From positions 173,232 through 237,231 of the forward strand of contig NZ_MKUD01000002.1 in the NCBI RefSeq assembly GCF_001898575.1: a stretch of 64,000 bases of DNA. The letters are read 5' to 3'. Each line of letters starts with the position of its first letter. The stretch's first letter is position 1. A program made the translations under genes and the position numbers. Of this stretch, positions 9,291 through 18,385 are shown in pieces. Source of the DNA: Spirosoma sp. 48-14 (lineage in GTDB: Bacteria; Bacteroidota; Bacteroidia; Cytophagales; Spirosomataceae). The notes beneath the pieces were generated by a model. That model worked only from the letters and a program-made list of their open reading frames with translations. It ran no database searches and was not told where the DNA came from.

Positions 9291-10225
9291 TGCTTACTAG
9301 ATTTATCTTTATCGAGGCTGTGTTTAAGGCCGCTATAGGCTCGACCCAAAAGCCCACGGTCTTCACTGCTCGAATTATCGTTGTCGCGACGAGCAAACAG
9401 TTCACCTTCTTTAAAGCGTTTTACCTGCTGCCATAAACCGGTTGCTTTAGGATCTTTTTCCTGCTTTTCAGTAGAAGCTACAGTCGCTTTTTCTTCGCCA
9501 GAAGCTTTTGCAGCCTGACGCGCAGCAACCAAAGCTTCTGGCTCTGCAATCGTTACAACCAATACCCGCTCAGCTGGAGCCGTAGGCTTTGTTGTCGGCT
9601 TGACGTCTGCTACTTGCTCAGGCACAGTTGGCTTCTCTATCGACGGAGTAGTGTTAACATCCTGTTTAGTAGGTGCTTCAACTGGTTTGTTCTGTGCTAA
9701 AACAGGCTCTTGAGTCGTCGAGGGAATACGTTTTGTGCTGGGTTTATAGTCCTTAACAGGTTGCCGAACGGAACGATCTGCCTGTTTTACCCGAACGGCA
9801 GATTTTTCAACTAATGCTATTTGTTCTTCCTGCGTAGGCAGACTTAATTCGGTCGCCTTTTTCCCCTCCGATGTCGCTTGGCTCTCTTCTGCCTTTTGCG
9901 TTATTCCGGTCTTTGGACGCAGTTTCTGACGGCCTGTTTGGTTATGAGGTGTATTAGTTGCCACCTGATTTTCTCCACCTGTCGGTGCGGTACCAACTGG
10001 CCGGTAGAGCCACCCAAACAGACCAACCAATATCAGACAGGCGGCTGCCGCCATATACCGTTGTATGGTCGGATTTTGCCAGAATACGACCCGTGCTTCA
10101 GGTATACGTTTGCCCATACGTGCCTGTAACCGCTCAAAGCCATCGGCACTCGGCGGCAATGACATATTGCCCAGCTTCCGGGCAAATAAGTCATCGATTG
10201 GCTGCTTTTCCGACTGATTTTTCAT
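9287..10225 (-). CDS. membrane-bound anti-sigma-factor-like protein
   Basis: A protein of about 312 aa. The first 50 residues (cytosolic, with SADGFERLQARMGKR) resemble the sigma-binding part of Bacteroidota anti-sigma-like proteins; no zinc-binding HxxxCxxC is present. One transmembrane helix (YMAAAACLILVGLFGWLY) sits near residues 55-72, and a long Thr/Lys/Pro/Gln-rich periplasmic region follows. I prefer the ATG at 10225 to the GTG three codons upstream. It overlaps the sigma gene by 35 nt. The role as sigma inhibitor is inferred from topology and position. Confidence 0.68.
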   Translation of the reverse strand: MKNQSEKQPIDDLFARKLGNMSLPPSADGFERLQARMGKRIPEARVVFWQNPTIQRYMAAAACLILVGLFGWLYRPVGTAPTGGENQVATNTPHNQTGRQKLRPKTGITQKAEESQATSEGKKATELSLPTQEEQIALVEKSAVRVKQADRSVRQPVKDYKPSTKRIPSTTQEPVLAQNKPVEAPTKQDVNTTPSIEKPTVPEQVADVKPTTKPTAPAERVLVVTIAEPEALVAARQAAKASGEEKATVASTEKQEKDPKATGLWQQVKRFKEGELFARRDNDNSSSEDRGLLGRAYSGLKHSLDKDKSSKQ

Positions 10226-10814
10226 AATATTCACGTTGCCCAGCCCATTTACCCTGAGCGGAGTCCTGTTCTAATTTCTTTATATTCGCCTGCAACAGCA
10301 TTCTTGCCCGACTCAACTGCGATTTCGATGTCCCTTCCGAAATACCTAGCATTTCGGCAATTTCGGCATGACTATATCCTTCGATAGCATACAGGTTAAA
10401 AACTGTACGATAGCCGTCGGGTAATTGATTCACCATTCGTAATAAATCATTTTCATTAACGGCAGTATCGGCCCATGCGTAGTCTGGTTCAACAGTAACG
10501 TCGTCGATAGATACTTCCTGACGCCATTGCTTATTTTTCCGCAAAAACATCAGCGATTCCGTTACCATTACCCGCCGGATCCAACCCTCAAAGCTCCCAT
10601 CCTCCCGAAACTGCTCAATTTTCTCAAACACGCGCATAAACCCATCGATCATGACTTCTTCGGCATCGTCCCGGTTGGCACAATAGCGTGTACATACGGC
10701 TAGCATTTTACCGGCATACCGCTCATATACGACCTTGTGGGCGCGGCTTTCCCCACGCTTTAAGGCAGCTACTAACTGCGCTTCAGTCGTAAAAAACGGT
10801 ATAAGTCGGAGCAT
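10191..10814 (-). CDS. ECF-type RNA polymerase sigma factor
   Basis: A 207-aa sigma-70 family protein. Region 2 covers about residues 22-90 (VYERYAGKMLAVCTRY, then DAEEVMIDGFMRVF and the -10-binding RRVMVTESLMFLRK). Region 4 covers about 125-180 with the helix-turn-helix YSHAEIAEMLGISEGTSKSQ. It directs polymerase to a regulon that cannot be read from the sequence. It heads a cluster with an anti-sigma-like gene, an outer-membrane gene and an SDR gene. A candidate -7 element on its strand (TAATTTG, 10841-10847) is one base short of consensus. Confidence 0.9.
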   Translation of the reverse strand: MLRLIPFFTTEAQLVAALKRGESRAHKVVYERYAGKMLAVCTRYCANRDDAEEVMIDGFMRVFEKIEQFREDGSFEGWIRRVMVTESLMFLRKNKQWRQEVSIDDVTVEPDYAWADTAVNENDLLRMVNQLPDGYRTVFNLYAIEGYSHAEIAEMLGISEGTSKSQLSRARMLLQANIKKLEQDSAQGKWAGQREYYEKSVGKAANR

Positions 10815-10947
10815 AATCGTTTAGGTTCGTTGAGAAGATGCAAATTACTCAGATGCAGGTTGCATGAGCTGACATTTTTTTCGAACTATTTTTCCTCAAC
10901 CGCCCAGGTCTATTCTCTTAGCAGTTAACAAGCGCCAGTCTTTAACG

Positions 10948-10976
10948 TATAAAAGGGCCTTTAAAGCCCTTTTATA
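10948..10976 (-). terminator. hairpin at the end of the respiratory operon
   Basis: An 11-bp perfect stem (10948-10958 with 10966-10976, TATAAAAGGGC and its complement) overlaps the stop codon of the DUF983 gene. The A/T-rich outer stem gives U-rich ends on either strand, so it may stop the 17-gene transcript. Confidence 0.65.
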
Positions 10977-11338
10977 TACTTAATCCCAGCCACGTAATGA
11001 AGCCAGATTACTCGTGATATTCGAAAATTAATTGGCGCTATGATAACCATTAAAGGGGCTATTATTGCTGCATATACCCAACCTTCAGGGTCGCCTGCCA
11101 GGTAAAATAAAAGAAAACCTACTACCAAAGCCACACCTCCGGAAATAGCGTAGCTCACATACATAGCACCGATAAAATAGCCCGGTTCTACTTCGTAACG
11201 CAAGCCACAATGTGGGCAATGCTCATACATGTCGTCGAAGCCACGCAACGAATAAAAGGGTTTTCTAAAAATTTTCCCCTTTCTACACCTGGGACATAGC
11301 CCGCTTAATGCGGCCTGCAATTTCGAGACGTCTTCCAT
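10961..11338 (-). CDS. DUF983 membrane protein
   Basis: A 125-aa protein with two zinc-ribbon-like CxxC pairs (LCPRCRKGKIF and HCPHCGLRYE) followed by two transmembrane helices (about residues 60-105). DUF983 proteins are often encoded near cytochrome oxidase genes and may help assembly, but the function is unproven. I start at the ATG at 11338, with AGGAG directly upstream, rather than the longer open frame; it overlaps the 94-aa gene upstream by 56 nt. It is the last gene of the respiratory operon. Confidence 0.8.
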   Translation of the reverse strand: MEDVSKLQAALSGLCPRCRKGKIFRKPFYSLRGFDDMYEHCPHCGLRYEVEPGYFIGAMYVSYAISGGVALVVGFLLFYLAGDPEGWVYAAIIAPLMVIIAPINFRISRVIWLHYVAGIKYIKGL

Positions 11339-11567
11339 GCTCCTGTTTACTATTCCGATACCACAGATAGCCAATCGAAGCAACAATGAGGTAAGGAGCT
11401 AATAATAAATATAAAATGCCAAAATTAAGGTTCGACGCTACAACACTCCGACCGTTACTAACCGTACTTTCAACCGTACCGCGACACATAGCGCATTGAG
11501 CCATTAAATCGGGGCTAGCCACAACAAACAGCATTGCTAGTGTAAACCAAACTTTCCAACTTTTCAT
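11283..11567 (-). CDS. small membrane protein of the oxidase operon
   Basis: A 94-aa protein with a signal peptide (LAMLFVVASPDLMAQ), a CAMC pair directly after the likely cleavage site, one transmembrane helix (LNFGILYLLLAPYLIVASIG) and a basic cytosolic tail. The exported CxxC might bind metal or heme, or it might be redox-active, but no known family motif is clear. Its place between DUF420 and DUF983 genes suggests a role in oxidase assembly. Function not known. Confidence 0.72.
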   Translation of the reverse strand: MKSWKVWFTLAMLFVVASPDLMAQCAMCRGTVESTVSNGRSVVASNLNFGILYLLLAPYLIVASIGYLWYRNSKQEHGRRLEIAGRIKRAMSQV

Positions 11568-11579
11568 TGCTTTTGCCGA

Positions 11580-12122
11580 TTAATGAAGGTAATAAGGCTT
11601 TATCATCAAATACACAACAACCCCTGTTATACTAACGTACAGCCAGATTGGATAGGCATATTTTACAGTTTGTTTATGCTTTAAAAATCGGCCACTGAGG
11701 GCAAAGTAAACTGCCCTTAGTACAAACCACACCACTACCACTGAAAGTACGATATGGGAGATCAACAAAAAGTAATATACCGGACGTATCCAGCCCTTCC
11801 CTCCATAGGGTGTTGAGTCGTTTGTCAGGTGATATAACACATAGCTTACCAAAAACAGCGACCCAAGCGTAAAAGCCGTCAACATTGTAATCTTGTGTGC
11901 CCGTATATTTTTCTGTTTGATGAAATAAAGACCAAGCAGAAGTAATACCGACGTTATCGAATTGATAATTCCATTAATGTGTGGCAAATAAGCCGTCCAG
12001 CTACCCAGATCAATCTTCTGACGAATGCCCAGAAGTACAGCTACGGCCACAGGAATGGCAATAGCCAGCACATTAATGACTCGATTTGCTTTCTGCTCCT
12101 TAACAGGTTGCAACACTTCCAT
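11580..12122 (-). CDS. DUF420 membrane protein (CtaM-like oxidase assembly factor)
   Basis: A 180-aa protein with five predicted hydrophobic helices and histidines at conserved positions (LPHINGIINS, KITMLTAF, SHIVLSVVVVW). DUF420 proteins accompany heme-copper oxidases, and the related Staphylococcus CtaM is needed for an aa3 oxidase to work. It lies 5 nt from the SCO gene and 12 nt before the next gene, consistent with one transcript. Confidence 0.83.
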   Translation of the reverse strand: MEVLQPVKEQKANRVINVLAIAIPVAVAVLLGIRQKIDLGSWTAYLPHINGIINSITSVLLLLGLYFIKQKNIRAHKITMLTAFTLGSLFLVSYVLYHLTNDSTPYGGKGWIRPVYYFLLISHIVLSVVVVWFVLRAVYFALSGRFLKHKQTVKYAYPIWLYVSITGVVVYLMIKPYYLH

Positions 12123-12127
12123 AGCCG

Positions 12128-12838
12128 TTAATCTTTATTATAAATATCCAGAAGTACTCGAATTTCAAGAATCAGTCGATCCACGTCTTCTTTATTAGTA
12201 CCGTCATAGAACCCTCTGACAATCCCCTCTTTATCTACCAATACCAACTTTTCGCTGTGGATAAAAGTTTCGTCAGGTTTGCCCTCTTTCACACCTGCAT
12301 CGACCGTTGGAAGGTAGTATCCATGCATCGCTAAATCATAGATCTTAGCCTTGTCTCCAGTTAGAAAATACCACTTCCCGGGAATAGCCTCGTATTTCTG
12401 GGCATAGGCTTTTAACTGTGCTGGCCGATCGTGTTCCGGATCAACGGTGTGCGATAAGAAAACAATAGAGGGATTCTCTCGAAAAATATCCTGAACACGA
12501 GTAAGCTGAGAGGAAATGCGTGGGCAGATAGTACCACACCGTGTGAAGAAGAAATCAGCTACGTAAATCTTACCCTTAACAATCGACTGATCGACCGTTT
12601 TACCATCCTGATCGATTAGTTGGAACGGTGGGATATGATTATAAACTGTGTCGGTCATTACGCTACCATCTGGTAACGTCACCTTACCCATTAATGGTTC
12701 TCCTTTCGTTGAGTCAATTTTGGGCAGATAGCGCGGCAAAACATAATGATTTTGCGTACCAAACCGAAGGAATAAATACAACAAAGCCGGGACCAGCAGC
12801 GTAGCGAGCAGGATCCCGGCTTTTTGATTAGTACTCAT
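12128..12838 (-). CDS. SCO1/SenC-family copper chaperone
   Basis: A 236-aa thioredoxin-fold protein that delivers copper to the CuA site of oxidase subunit II. The N-terminal helix (residues about 8-25) anchors it in the inner membrane with the domain in the periplasm. The copper-binding CxxxC is seen in TRCGTICPR near residue 100, and the third ligand His is in FIHSEKLVLVD near residue 195. It lies among the oxidase genes, 4 nt before the subunit IV gene in gene order. Confidence 0.93.
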   Translation of the reverse strand: MSTNQKAGILLATLLVPALLYLFLRFGTQNHYVLPRYLPKIDSTKGEPLMGKVTLPDGSVMTDTVYNHIPPFQLIDQDGKTVDQSIVKGKIYVADFFFTRCGTICPRISSQLTRVQDIFRENPSIVFLSHTVDPEHDRPAQLKAYAQKYEAIPGKWYFLTGDKAKIYDLAMHGYYLPTVDAGVKEGKPDETFIHSEKLVLVDKEGIVRGFYDGTNKEDVDRLILEIRVLLDIYNKD

Positions 12839-12842
12839 AATA

Positions 12843-13172
12843 TCAACCGAATACTGAGATTCCTATCCAGGCTCCTTCAGTCATTAAGGCAACTAATAAC
12901 CAAATAACAAAAACAATTGGAACTACAATTGCCCAGATCAGGCTCTTCACTTCATGTTTCAGGTGCATAAACTCGCCAACAATATAGAAGGCTTTCACCA
13001 ATGTCATGATAACGAAGAACGATGTACGTAACCCGCCTGCTTTCATTAAATAAGCAAGGGTAAATTCGACAGCTGTGATGGCTGAAAGAATCCAGAAAGT
13101 ACGCCAGATTGCCCCTGTATTTGCGGGTGGGATTTCACCAACTTCATGGGTCCCGTGTGTGTGATCAGACAT
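12843..13172 (-). CDS. cytochrome c oxidase subunit IV family protein
   Basis: A 109-aa protein with three transmembrane helices (about residues 25-45, 48-68 and 78-100) matching bacterial COX4 (prokaryotic subunit IV, COX4_pro). The N-terminus is His-rich (DHTHGTHEVGE). Subunit IV is thought to stabilise the oxidase core. It sits directly after the second subunit III gene in the operon. Confidence 0.87.
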   Translation of the reverse strand: MSDHTHGTHEVGEIPPANTGAIWRTFWILSAITAVEFTLAYLMKAGGLRTSFFVIMTLVKAFYIVGEFMHLKHEVKSLIWAIVVPIVFVIWLLVALMTEGAWIGISVFG

Positions 13173-13187
13173 GTTGAAAAGTGGTTG

Positions 13188-13985
13188 TTAAACCAGATAG
13201 AAGAACGTGAATACAAATACCCAAACCAGATCGACAAAGTGCCAGTAAAGACCAACCTTCTCAACCATTTCGTAATGACCCCGTCGAGCATACAGGCCAG
13301 TAGCTGCCCGGTAAAAAATCAGAATATTCAGGATAACACCACTAAATACGTGTGTACCATGGAAACCCGTGATAAAAAAGAACAGGTCAGCAAAAGCCGG
13401 AGGACCATATTGGTTTTCGACCAGATTAGCCCCAAAAATGGTACGTTGAATGGTTTGGCCATTGACAATTTCACTGATTGTAGTACCTGTTTCTGTTCCA
13501 TGAATAAAGTGCGACCACTCCCAGGCCTGGCTTCCAAGGAACGTAAAACCACCTAAAATAGTCCAGAGCATGTATTTTTCAACATCAGCCTGATCCATCC
13601 GGTGACCCGCTTCCACGGCTAATACCATTGTAACACTACTAAAAATCAGGATAAATGTCATGATCCCTACGAAAATCAGCGGAGCATGAACACCATGTAA
13701 GAAGGGAACGGCTGCGTACACCATTTCAGGTGTCGGCCAGTAGAGGTTTGAAAATTTGAATACCTCTCCATAAATAGCTGGGTCCCAGGCTGGATAGCTA
13801 AACCGAATCAGACCGTACGTTACCAGCAAAGCTGAGAACGTAAACGTATCAGAGATCAGGAAGAACCACATCATCAGCTTGCCGTAGCTCACTTTCATTG
13901 GTTCAACACCACCCATCCAGGTTTTCTTATCGAAAATAGCGTCCGAGTCGGTTGTTAGGGTATCGTGTGTTACAGTAGCCGCCAT
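13188..13985 (-). CDS. coxC: cytochrome c oxidase subunit III (long form)
   Basis: A 265-aa heme-copper oxidase subunit III. The C-terminal helices carry the family signature (FFFITGFHGTHVFSGVI and GLYWHFVDLVWVFVFTFFY). Between helices there is an extra loop of about 45 residues (HFIHGTETGTTISE onward) not found in the shorter copy next door. It lies 15 nt from its upstream paralogue at 14001-14591. Such tandem subunit III genes are common in Bacteroidota oxidases; both subunits may be present in the complex. Confidence 0.92.
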   Translation of the reverse strand: MAATVTHDTLTTDSDAIFDKKTWMGGVEPMKVSYGKLMMWFFLISDTFTFSALLVTYGLIRFSYPAWDPAIYGEVFKFSNLYWPTPEMVYAAVPFLHGVHAPLIFVGIMTFILIFSSVTMVLAVEAGHRMDQADVEKYMLWTILGGFTFLGSQAWEWSHFIHGTETGTTISEIVNGQTIQRTIFGANLVENQYGPPAFADLFFFITGFHGTHVFSGVILNILIFYRAATGLYARRGHYEMVEKVGLYWHFVDLVWVFVFTFFYLV

Positions 13986-14000
13986 GCGTCTAAGAGATTA

Positions 14001-14591
14001 TCAATGAAAATAGACTAAAAAGAAAAACAAATACAACCACAAAATATCTAAGAAATGCCAGTACGTAGCCGCAATCTCAATTTGATTTAGGCTCTTGGCA
14101 TGAATTCGGAGCCGGAACGCAGCTACCAGCGCAAACACCAGCACGATAATACCGGAGATGAGGTGGAAACCATGTAATCCTGTAAAAATGTACATAAATG
14201 AACCCGCCGGATTGCCTACGAAAAACACGTTTTCATTGACTAGATCAACCCATCCCAGGAACTGCATGTACAAAAAAATCGCTCCAAGCACAAAAGTAAT
14301 AGTTATCGCAATTTTCAGATTGCCAAAGTTGTCTTTTTTTGCAGACAAGTAGGCCCAATGCATGGTCAAACTACTAAGAACCAACACAACCGAACTATAA
14401 TAAAAAATAGACGGTATAGCATACTCCAGCCAATTCCCTTCTGCCCTACGAACCAGGTAAGCGCTGGTCATAGCAGCAAAGAGCATAATGATACTCACAA
14501 TGAACAGCCATAAAATGAATTTACGGGGATTCATTGAGAGCGTTTCTTCCGGCTCTTCAACTAAGGTTATATTATTTACTAATTCGCTCAT
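14001..14591 (-). CDS. coxC: cytochrome c oxidase subunit III (short form)
   Basis: A 196-aa subunit III with five transmembrane helices and the signatures YIFTGLHGFHLISGIIVLV and ATYWHFLDILWLYLFFFLV. It lacks the two first helices of seven-helix subunit III proteins, as is usual for five-helix bacterial forms. Encoded 9 nt after cyoE in gene order and 15 nt before the longer paralogue. Confidence 0.92.
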   Translation of the reverse strand: MSELVNNITLVEEPEETLSMNPRKFILWLFIVSIIMLFAAMTSAYLVRRAEGNWLEYAIPSIFYYSSVVLVLSSLTMHWAYLSAKKDNFGNLKIAITITFVLGAIFLYMQFLGWVDLVNENVFFVGNPAGSFMYIFTGLHGFHLISGIIVLVFALVAAFRLRIHAKSLNQIEIAATYWHFLDILWLYLFFFLVYFH

Positions 14592-14600
14592 GATTTGTTG

Positions 14601-15488
14601 TTATACTTTATCTAACAGATACACAATCTGCACGATAGGCAAGTAAAGCAATGAGCCAAACATCATTTGCAGGGCTGCCTTATCCGTACAGGTTCTCATT
14701 AAATGGAACGTTTGCGCCAAAAACAAGATTCCGCCAAACATGGCTACTAATGCCGAATTAATACCAGTCATACCTAGAAAATAGGGTAGCCAGCCGATTG
14801 GAACCAGAAACAGCGTATAAATCATGATACGAAACGCTGTTTCCGTTGTTTTACCATCACCGGGCATCATCTGTATCCCTGCTTTTTTGTATTGATCGAA
14901 AGCAAGCCAGCCAATTGCCCAGAAATGCGGAAATTGCCAGAAAAATTGGATAGCAAACAGAATACCAGGCGCCCAGCCAAAATGGTTTGTTGCAGCTACC
15001 CAGCCGATCATTGGAGGAAAAGCGCCAGGTAAGGCACCTACAAATACGGCGATTTGCCCTTTCCGCTTAAGCGGAGTGTAAACAAACCCATACAGCAGCA
15101 ATGATAAAACAGCTAACGCAGCTGCCCGTATATTGAAAACTTCTACAAACAGGTAACAGCCAATAGCAAACAACACGAACGCAAATGTGGCTGCTTCCCG
15201 CACTGTCAGACGTCCTGTTGGTAAAGGCCGCACTGAAGTACGCTTCATCAGCTTATCTGAATCTTTCTCGATAATCTGATTAATAATATTTGCCGAACCT
15301 GTTATAGCAATAGAAGCAATAACTAAAACGATAAGCTTTATCCAATTGACCTGACTGCTCGCTAAGCAATAGCCAAACACACCCGAGAAAACAACGGCCA
15401 GCGTTAGCTTTAACTTTATTAACTCAACGTATGCCCTTGCCTTATCGCTAAACGTACCTATCGTTACTACTCTCTCCGTATCAAGCAT
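14601..15488 (-). CDS. cyoE: protoheme IX farnesyltransferase (heme O synthase)
   Basis: A 295-aa membrane prenyltransferase that adds farnesyl to heme B to form heme O, the precursor of heme A. The first Asp-rich site is seen as NIINQIIEKDSDKLMKRT near residue 65-80, and the second loop includes FDQYKKAGIQMMPG near residue 200. About eight transmembrane helices are visible. The start overlaps the end of ctaA by 8 nt, so the two heme-modifying enzymes are translationally linked. Confidence 0.94.
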   Translation of the reverse strand: MLDTERVVTIGTFSDKARAYVELIKLKLTLAVVFSGVFGYCLASSQVNWIKLIVLVIASIAITGSANIINQIIEKDSDKLMKRTSVRPLPTGRLTVREAATFAFVLFAIGCYLFVEVFNIRAAALAVLSLLLYGFVYTPLKRKGQIAVFVGALPGAFPPMIGWVAATNHFGWAPGILFAIQFFWQFPHFWAIGWLAFDQYKKAGIQMMPGDGKTTETAFRIMIYTLFLVPIGWLPYFLGMTGINSALVAMFGGILFLAQTFHLMRTCTDKAALQMMFGSLLYLPIVQIVYLLDKV

Positions 15489-16500
15489 GTGCTACTTCCA
15501 TATTTCGCTTAACAGCCTTTGGTAAACTAATACCTGGTGTTAAGGCGAGTACTGCAATGAATTGTAAGCCGACTAAAAGAATAGCCAACAATAAATGAAC
15601 TGGTTGAGCTACGGCTGGCACATTTAAATAAGCCATAACAACCCCTGTCCCTATTTCTAATAAGAGACAAGCAAGTAAACCGTTCGCTACCCAGGTCATT
15701 TTTTTTAAGTTCCCTAACTTACGTAGCTGATAGACTAGGGTTAAATGCCCGGCTAATACTACCAGCGAAAACGAACGATGAACATAGAAGCGCCAATCCA
15801 GGCTACTGATCCAATTTTGGCGTTGATCATAACCCAGTTTTTTAACAACAAGATCCAGCGCTTCTCTCACTTCAGTTCCTAATACAATCTGTCCGATTGT
15901 TATGATAGTCAACCCTAAAGCCAACCAGCGTATTCCGGCTTCTTTTTGTTGTGCCAAATTAATGACTACCTGAGAAGCTCGTGAACGAACCCAGACAAAA
16001 AGTAGAGCAAAAACAACTAAGATAGCCAGCAGCATATGAATGGTAATCATATACTGGGCTAACTCCGTCGATACTACTTTAGATCCCAGCCATCCGTTTA
16101 GGCCAATTAGGAAGAAAGCAGTAAAGCTCCCCCAAACAATGACTTTGTCTTTTCGCCAAAAGGAAAGTGATGCCAATAGGGTGGCGAACACCAGGAAACC
16201 GGACAGGACACCTACTAACCGGTTTACATACTCAATCCATGTCTTTACAGGATTGAATTCAATCTCACCCTTCAACTTTGCCCCGTATATCTTCTGGTAG
16301 TTAGCTGGAAGCTGGGAAATTTCGGTTGGGGGAACCCACCGGCCAAAGCACTTTGGCCAGTCTGGACAGCCCATTCCAGAGCCAGTCCCTCTGACAATGC
16401 CGCCTGCCAAAACAAGTATGTAAATGGCAATGATTGTCAGTAAAGCTAGGCTCTGGAAGCGCCGTTCCTTTTTATTAGTGAGGCTGTTTGAACTGATCAT
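15481..16500 (-). CDS. ctaA: heme A synthase (COX15/CtaA)
   Basis: A 339-aa eight-helix protein that oxidises heme O to heme A. It has the family start GGIVRGTGSGMGCPDWPKC near residues 33-52 and heme-ligand histidines, for instance in ITIHMLLA, VHRSFSLVV and VHLLLA. The GCPDWPKC Cys pair is typical of the family. The ATG at 16500 lies inside the end of ctaD (26-nt overlap), as expected of a coupled operon. Confidence 0.93.
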   Translation of the reverse strand: MISSNSLTNKKERRFQSLALLTIIAIYILVLAGGIVRGTGSGMGCPDWPKCFGRWVPPTEISQLPANYQKIYGAKLKGEIEFNPVKTWIEYVNRLVGVLSGFLVFATLLASLSFWRKDKVIVWGSFTAFFLIGLNGWLGSKVVSTELAQYMITIHMLLAILVVFALLFVWVRSRASQVVINLAQQKEAGIRWLALGLTIITIGQIVLGTEVREALDLVVKKLGYDQRQNWISSLDWRFYVHRSFSLVVLAGHLTLVYQLRKLGNLKKMTWVANGLLACLLLEIGTGVVMAYLNVPAVAQPVHLLLAILLVGLQFIAVLALTPGISLPKAVKRNMEVAHA

Positions 16501-18358
16501 TCAGATTTTGTGCCTCAATTTCCTTCTCTAAGCCAATCAGCTCATTTTCATGAGGCAGGTTTGATTCAGGGGTTTGTGAGTAAGGCACGTTTTGAGGAAT
16601 GAAATCATCCTTAGCACCTGGCTTACTATAATCATAGGCCCAACGATAAACAGCAGGAATTTCGCCAGGCCAGTTACCATGTCCCGGATTGATTGGTGCT
16701 GTCCATTCCAATGTATTTGATTTCCATGGATTTTGCGGAGCCTTCCGACCTTTAAACATGCTATACACAAAGTTCCAGATAAAAATCCACTGGGCGGTAA
16801 ATGTGAAGATAGCAGCAAGGCTAATGAAGCTATTCATATCAGCAAAGATGTTCTTCGTGAAATCATAGCTCGTAAAGGCATAATACCGACGCGGGAAGCC
16901 CGAAATTCCAATGTAGTGCATCGGGAAGAACACCAGATAGATTCCGATAAAGGTGAGCCAGAAGTGAACGTAGCCAAGCTTTTCGTTCAGCATTCGACCA
17001 AACATCTTTGGGAACCAGTGATAAACTCCGGCTAACAGACCAAATGCAGAAGCAGCACCCATAACCAGGTGGAAGTGAGCCACTACAAAGTATGTGTCGT
17101 GTAGCTGGATATCTAATGCTGAGTTACCTAAGATGATACCCGTTAAACCACCCGAAATAAAGAATGATACAAGACCGATTGAGAACAACATTGCTGGTGT
17201 AAACCGGATGTTCCCACGCCACAGTGTCGTAATGTAGTTGAACGCTTTTACAGCCGATGGAACCGCAATGATCAGTGTCAGGAACATGAAGATTGATCCC
17301 AAGAATGGATTCATCCCCGTCACGAACATATGGTGTGCCCATACGATAAAGGCTAGAAAGGCAATACCCATCATGGAGGCAATCATAGCCCGGTAGCCGA
17401 AAATAGGTTTACGCGAGTTGGTTGCAATGATCTCTGAAGTCATACCCAGAGCTGGAAGCAGTACGATATATACTTCTGGGTGACCCAGGAACCAGAACAG
17501 GTGCTGGAACAGGATTGGGCTACCTCCTACATTAGGCAGTGCTTCACCTTTAATATAGATCTCAGACAAATAGAAGCTTGTGCCGAAGCTACGGTCGAAG
17601 ATCAATAACAAAGCAGCCGAAAGAAGTACTGGGAATGAAATCAAGCCGAGAACAGCTGTCAGGAAGAAAGCCCAGATCGTCAGCGGAAGTTTGCTGAACG
17701 ACATACCCCGTGTACGCAGGTTGATTACAGTTGTGATGTAGTTGATACCACCTAACAACTGTGATACAATGAATAAAGCCATGCTAATCAACCATAAGGT
17801 CATTCCTAATTCAGACCCTTTATGCGCTTGTGGCAACGCGCTCAATGGTGGATAAATTACCCAACCACCAGCCGCAGGACCTGTCTCGATGAACAGTGAC
17901 CCAAGCATAATCACACTGGCCAAAAAGAAGAACCAGTAAGAGAGCATGTTCAGGAAGCCTGATGCCATGTCCCGTGCGCCTACTTGTAGTGGAATCAGAA
18001 AGTTCGAGAAAGTTCCACTCAAACCAGCCGTCAATACAAAGAACACCATGATAGTTCCGTGCATTGTTACTAATGCCAAATAGAAATCTGGGTCAAGTTT
18101 ACCAGTTTCGTTGATCCAGTTGCCTAGAATTGGCCGCAGGAAATCGAGCTTCATGGCAGGGAAGCCTAACTGAAGCCGGAACATTACTGACAGGCTGATA
18201 CCAATAATTGACCAGAAAATCCCTGAAATCAGGTATTGCTTAGCAATCGTTTTGTGATCTTCCGAAAATATGTATGTGCGCCAAAAACTTTGTGGCTCAT
18301 GGTGGTCATGCTCTTCTGCATGGGCCACAGTTGCCGAGTTAGCTGCTACAGTCGCCAT
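16475..18358 (-). CDS. ctaD: cytochrome c oxidase subunit I
   Basis: The catalytic subunit (627 aa, twelve core transmembrane helices) holding heme a, heme a3 and CuB, where O2 is reduced and protons are pumped. WFLGHPEVYIVLLPALG contains the CuB His, the D-channel Glu and the cross-linked Tyr, placing it in the A1 type of oxidases. HHMFVTGMN carries two more CuB His, and VVAHFHLVMG carries the heme a3 and heme a ligands. The C-terminal tail of about 70 residues is polar. It follows coxB by 27 nt. Confidence 0.97.
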   Translation of the reverse strand: MATVAANSATVAHAEEHDHHEPQSFWRTYIFSEDHKTIAKQYLISGIFWSIIGISLSVMFRLQLGFPAMKLDFLRPILGNWINETGKLDPDFYLALVTMHGTIMVFFVLTAGLSGTFSNFLIPLQVGARDMASGFLNMLSYWFFFLASVIMLGSLFIETGPAAGGWVIYPPLSALPQAHKGSELGMTLWLISMALFIVSQLLGGINYITTVINLRTRGMSFSKLPLTIWAFFLTAVLGLISFPVLLSAALLLIFDRSFGTSFYLSEIYIKGEALPNVGGSPILFQHLFWFLGHPEVYIVLLPALGMTSEIIATNSRKPIFGYRAMIASMMGIAFLAFIVWAHHMFVTGMNPFLGSIFMFLTLIIAVPSAVKAFNYITTLWRGNIRFTPAMLFSIGLVSFFISGGLTGIILGNSALDIQLHDTYFVVAHFHLVMGAASAFGLLAGVYHWFPKMFGRMLNEKLGYVHFWLTFIGIYLVFFPMHYIGISGFPRRYYAFTSYDFTKNIFADMNSFISLAAIFTFTAQWIFIWNFVYSMFKGRKAPQNPWKSNTLEWTAPINPGHGNWPGEIPAVYRWAYDYSKPGAKDDFIPQNVPYSQTPESNLPHENELIGLEKEIEAQNLNDQFKQPH

Positions 18359-18385
18359 AGTATTTGGTTCTTGTAAGTTTAGAAA

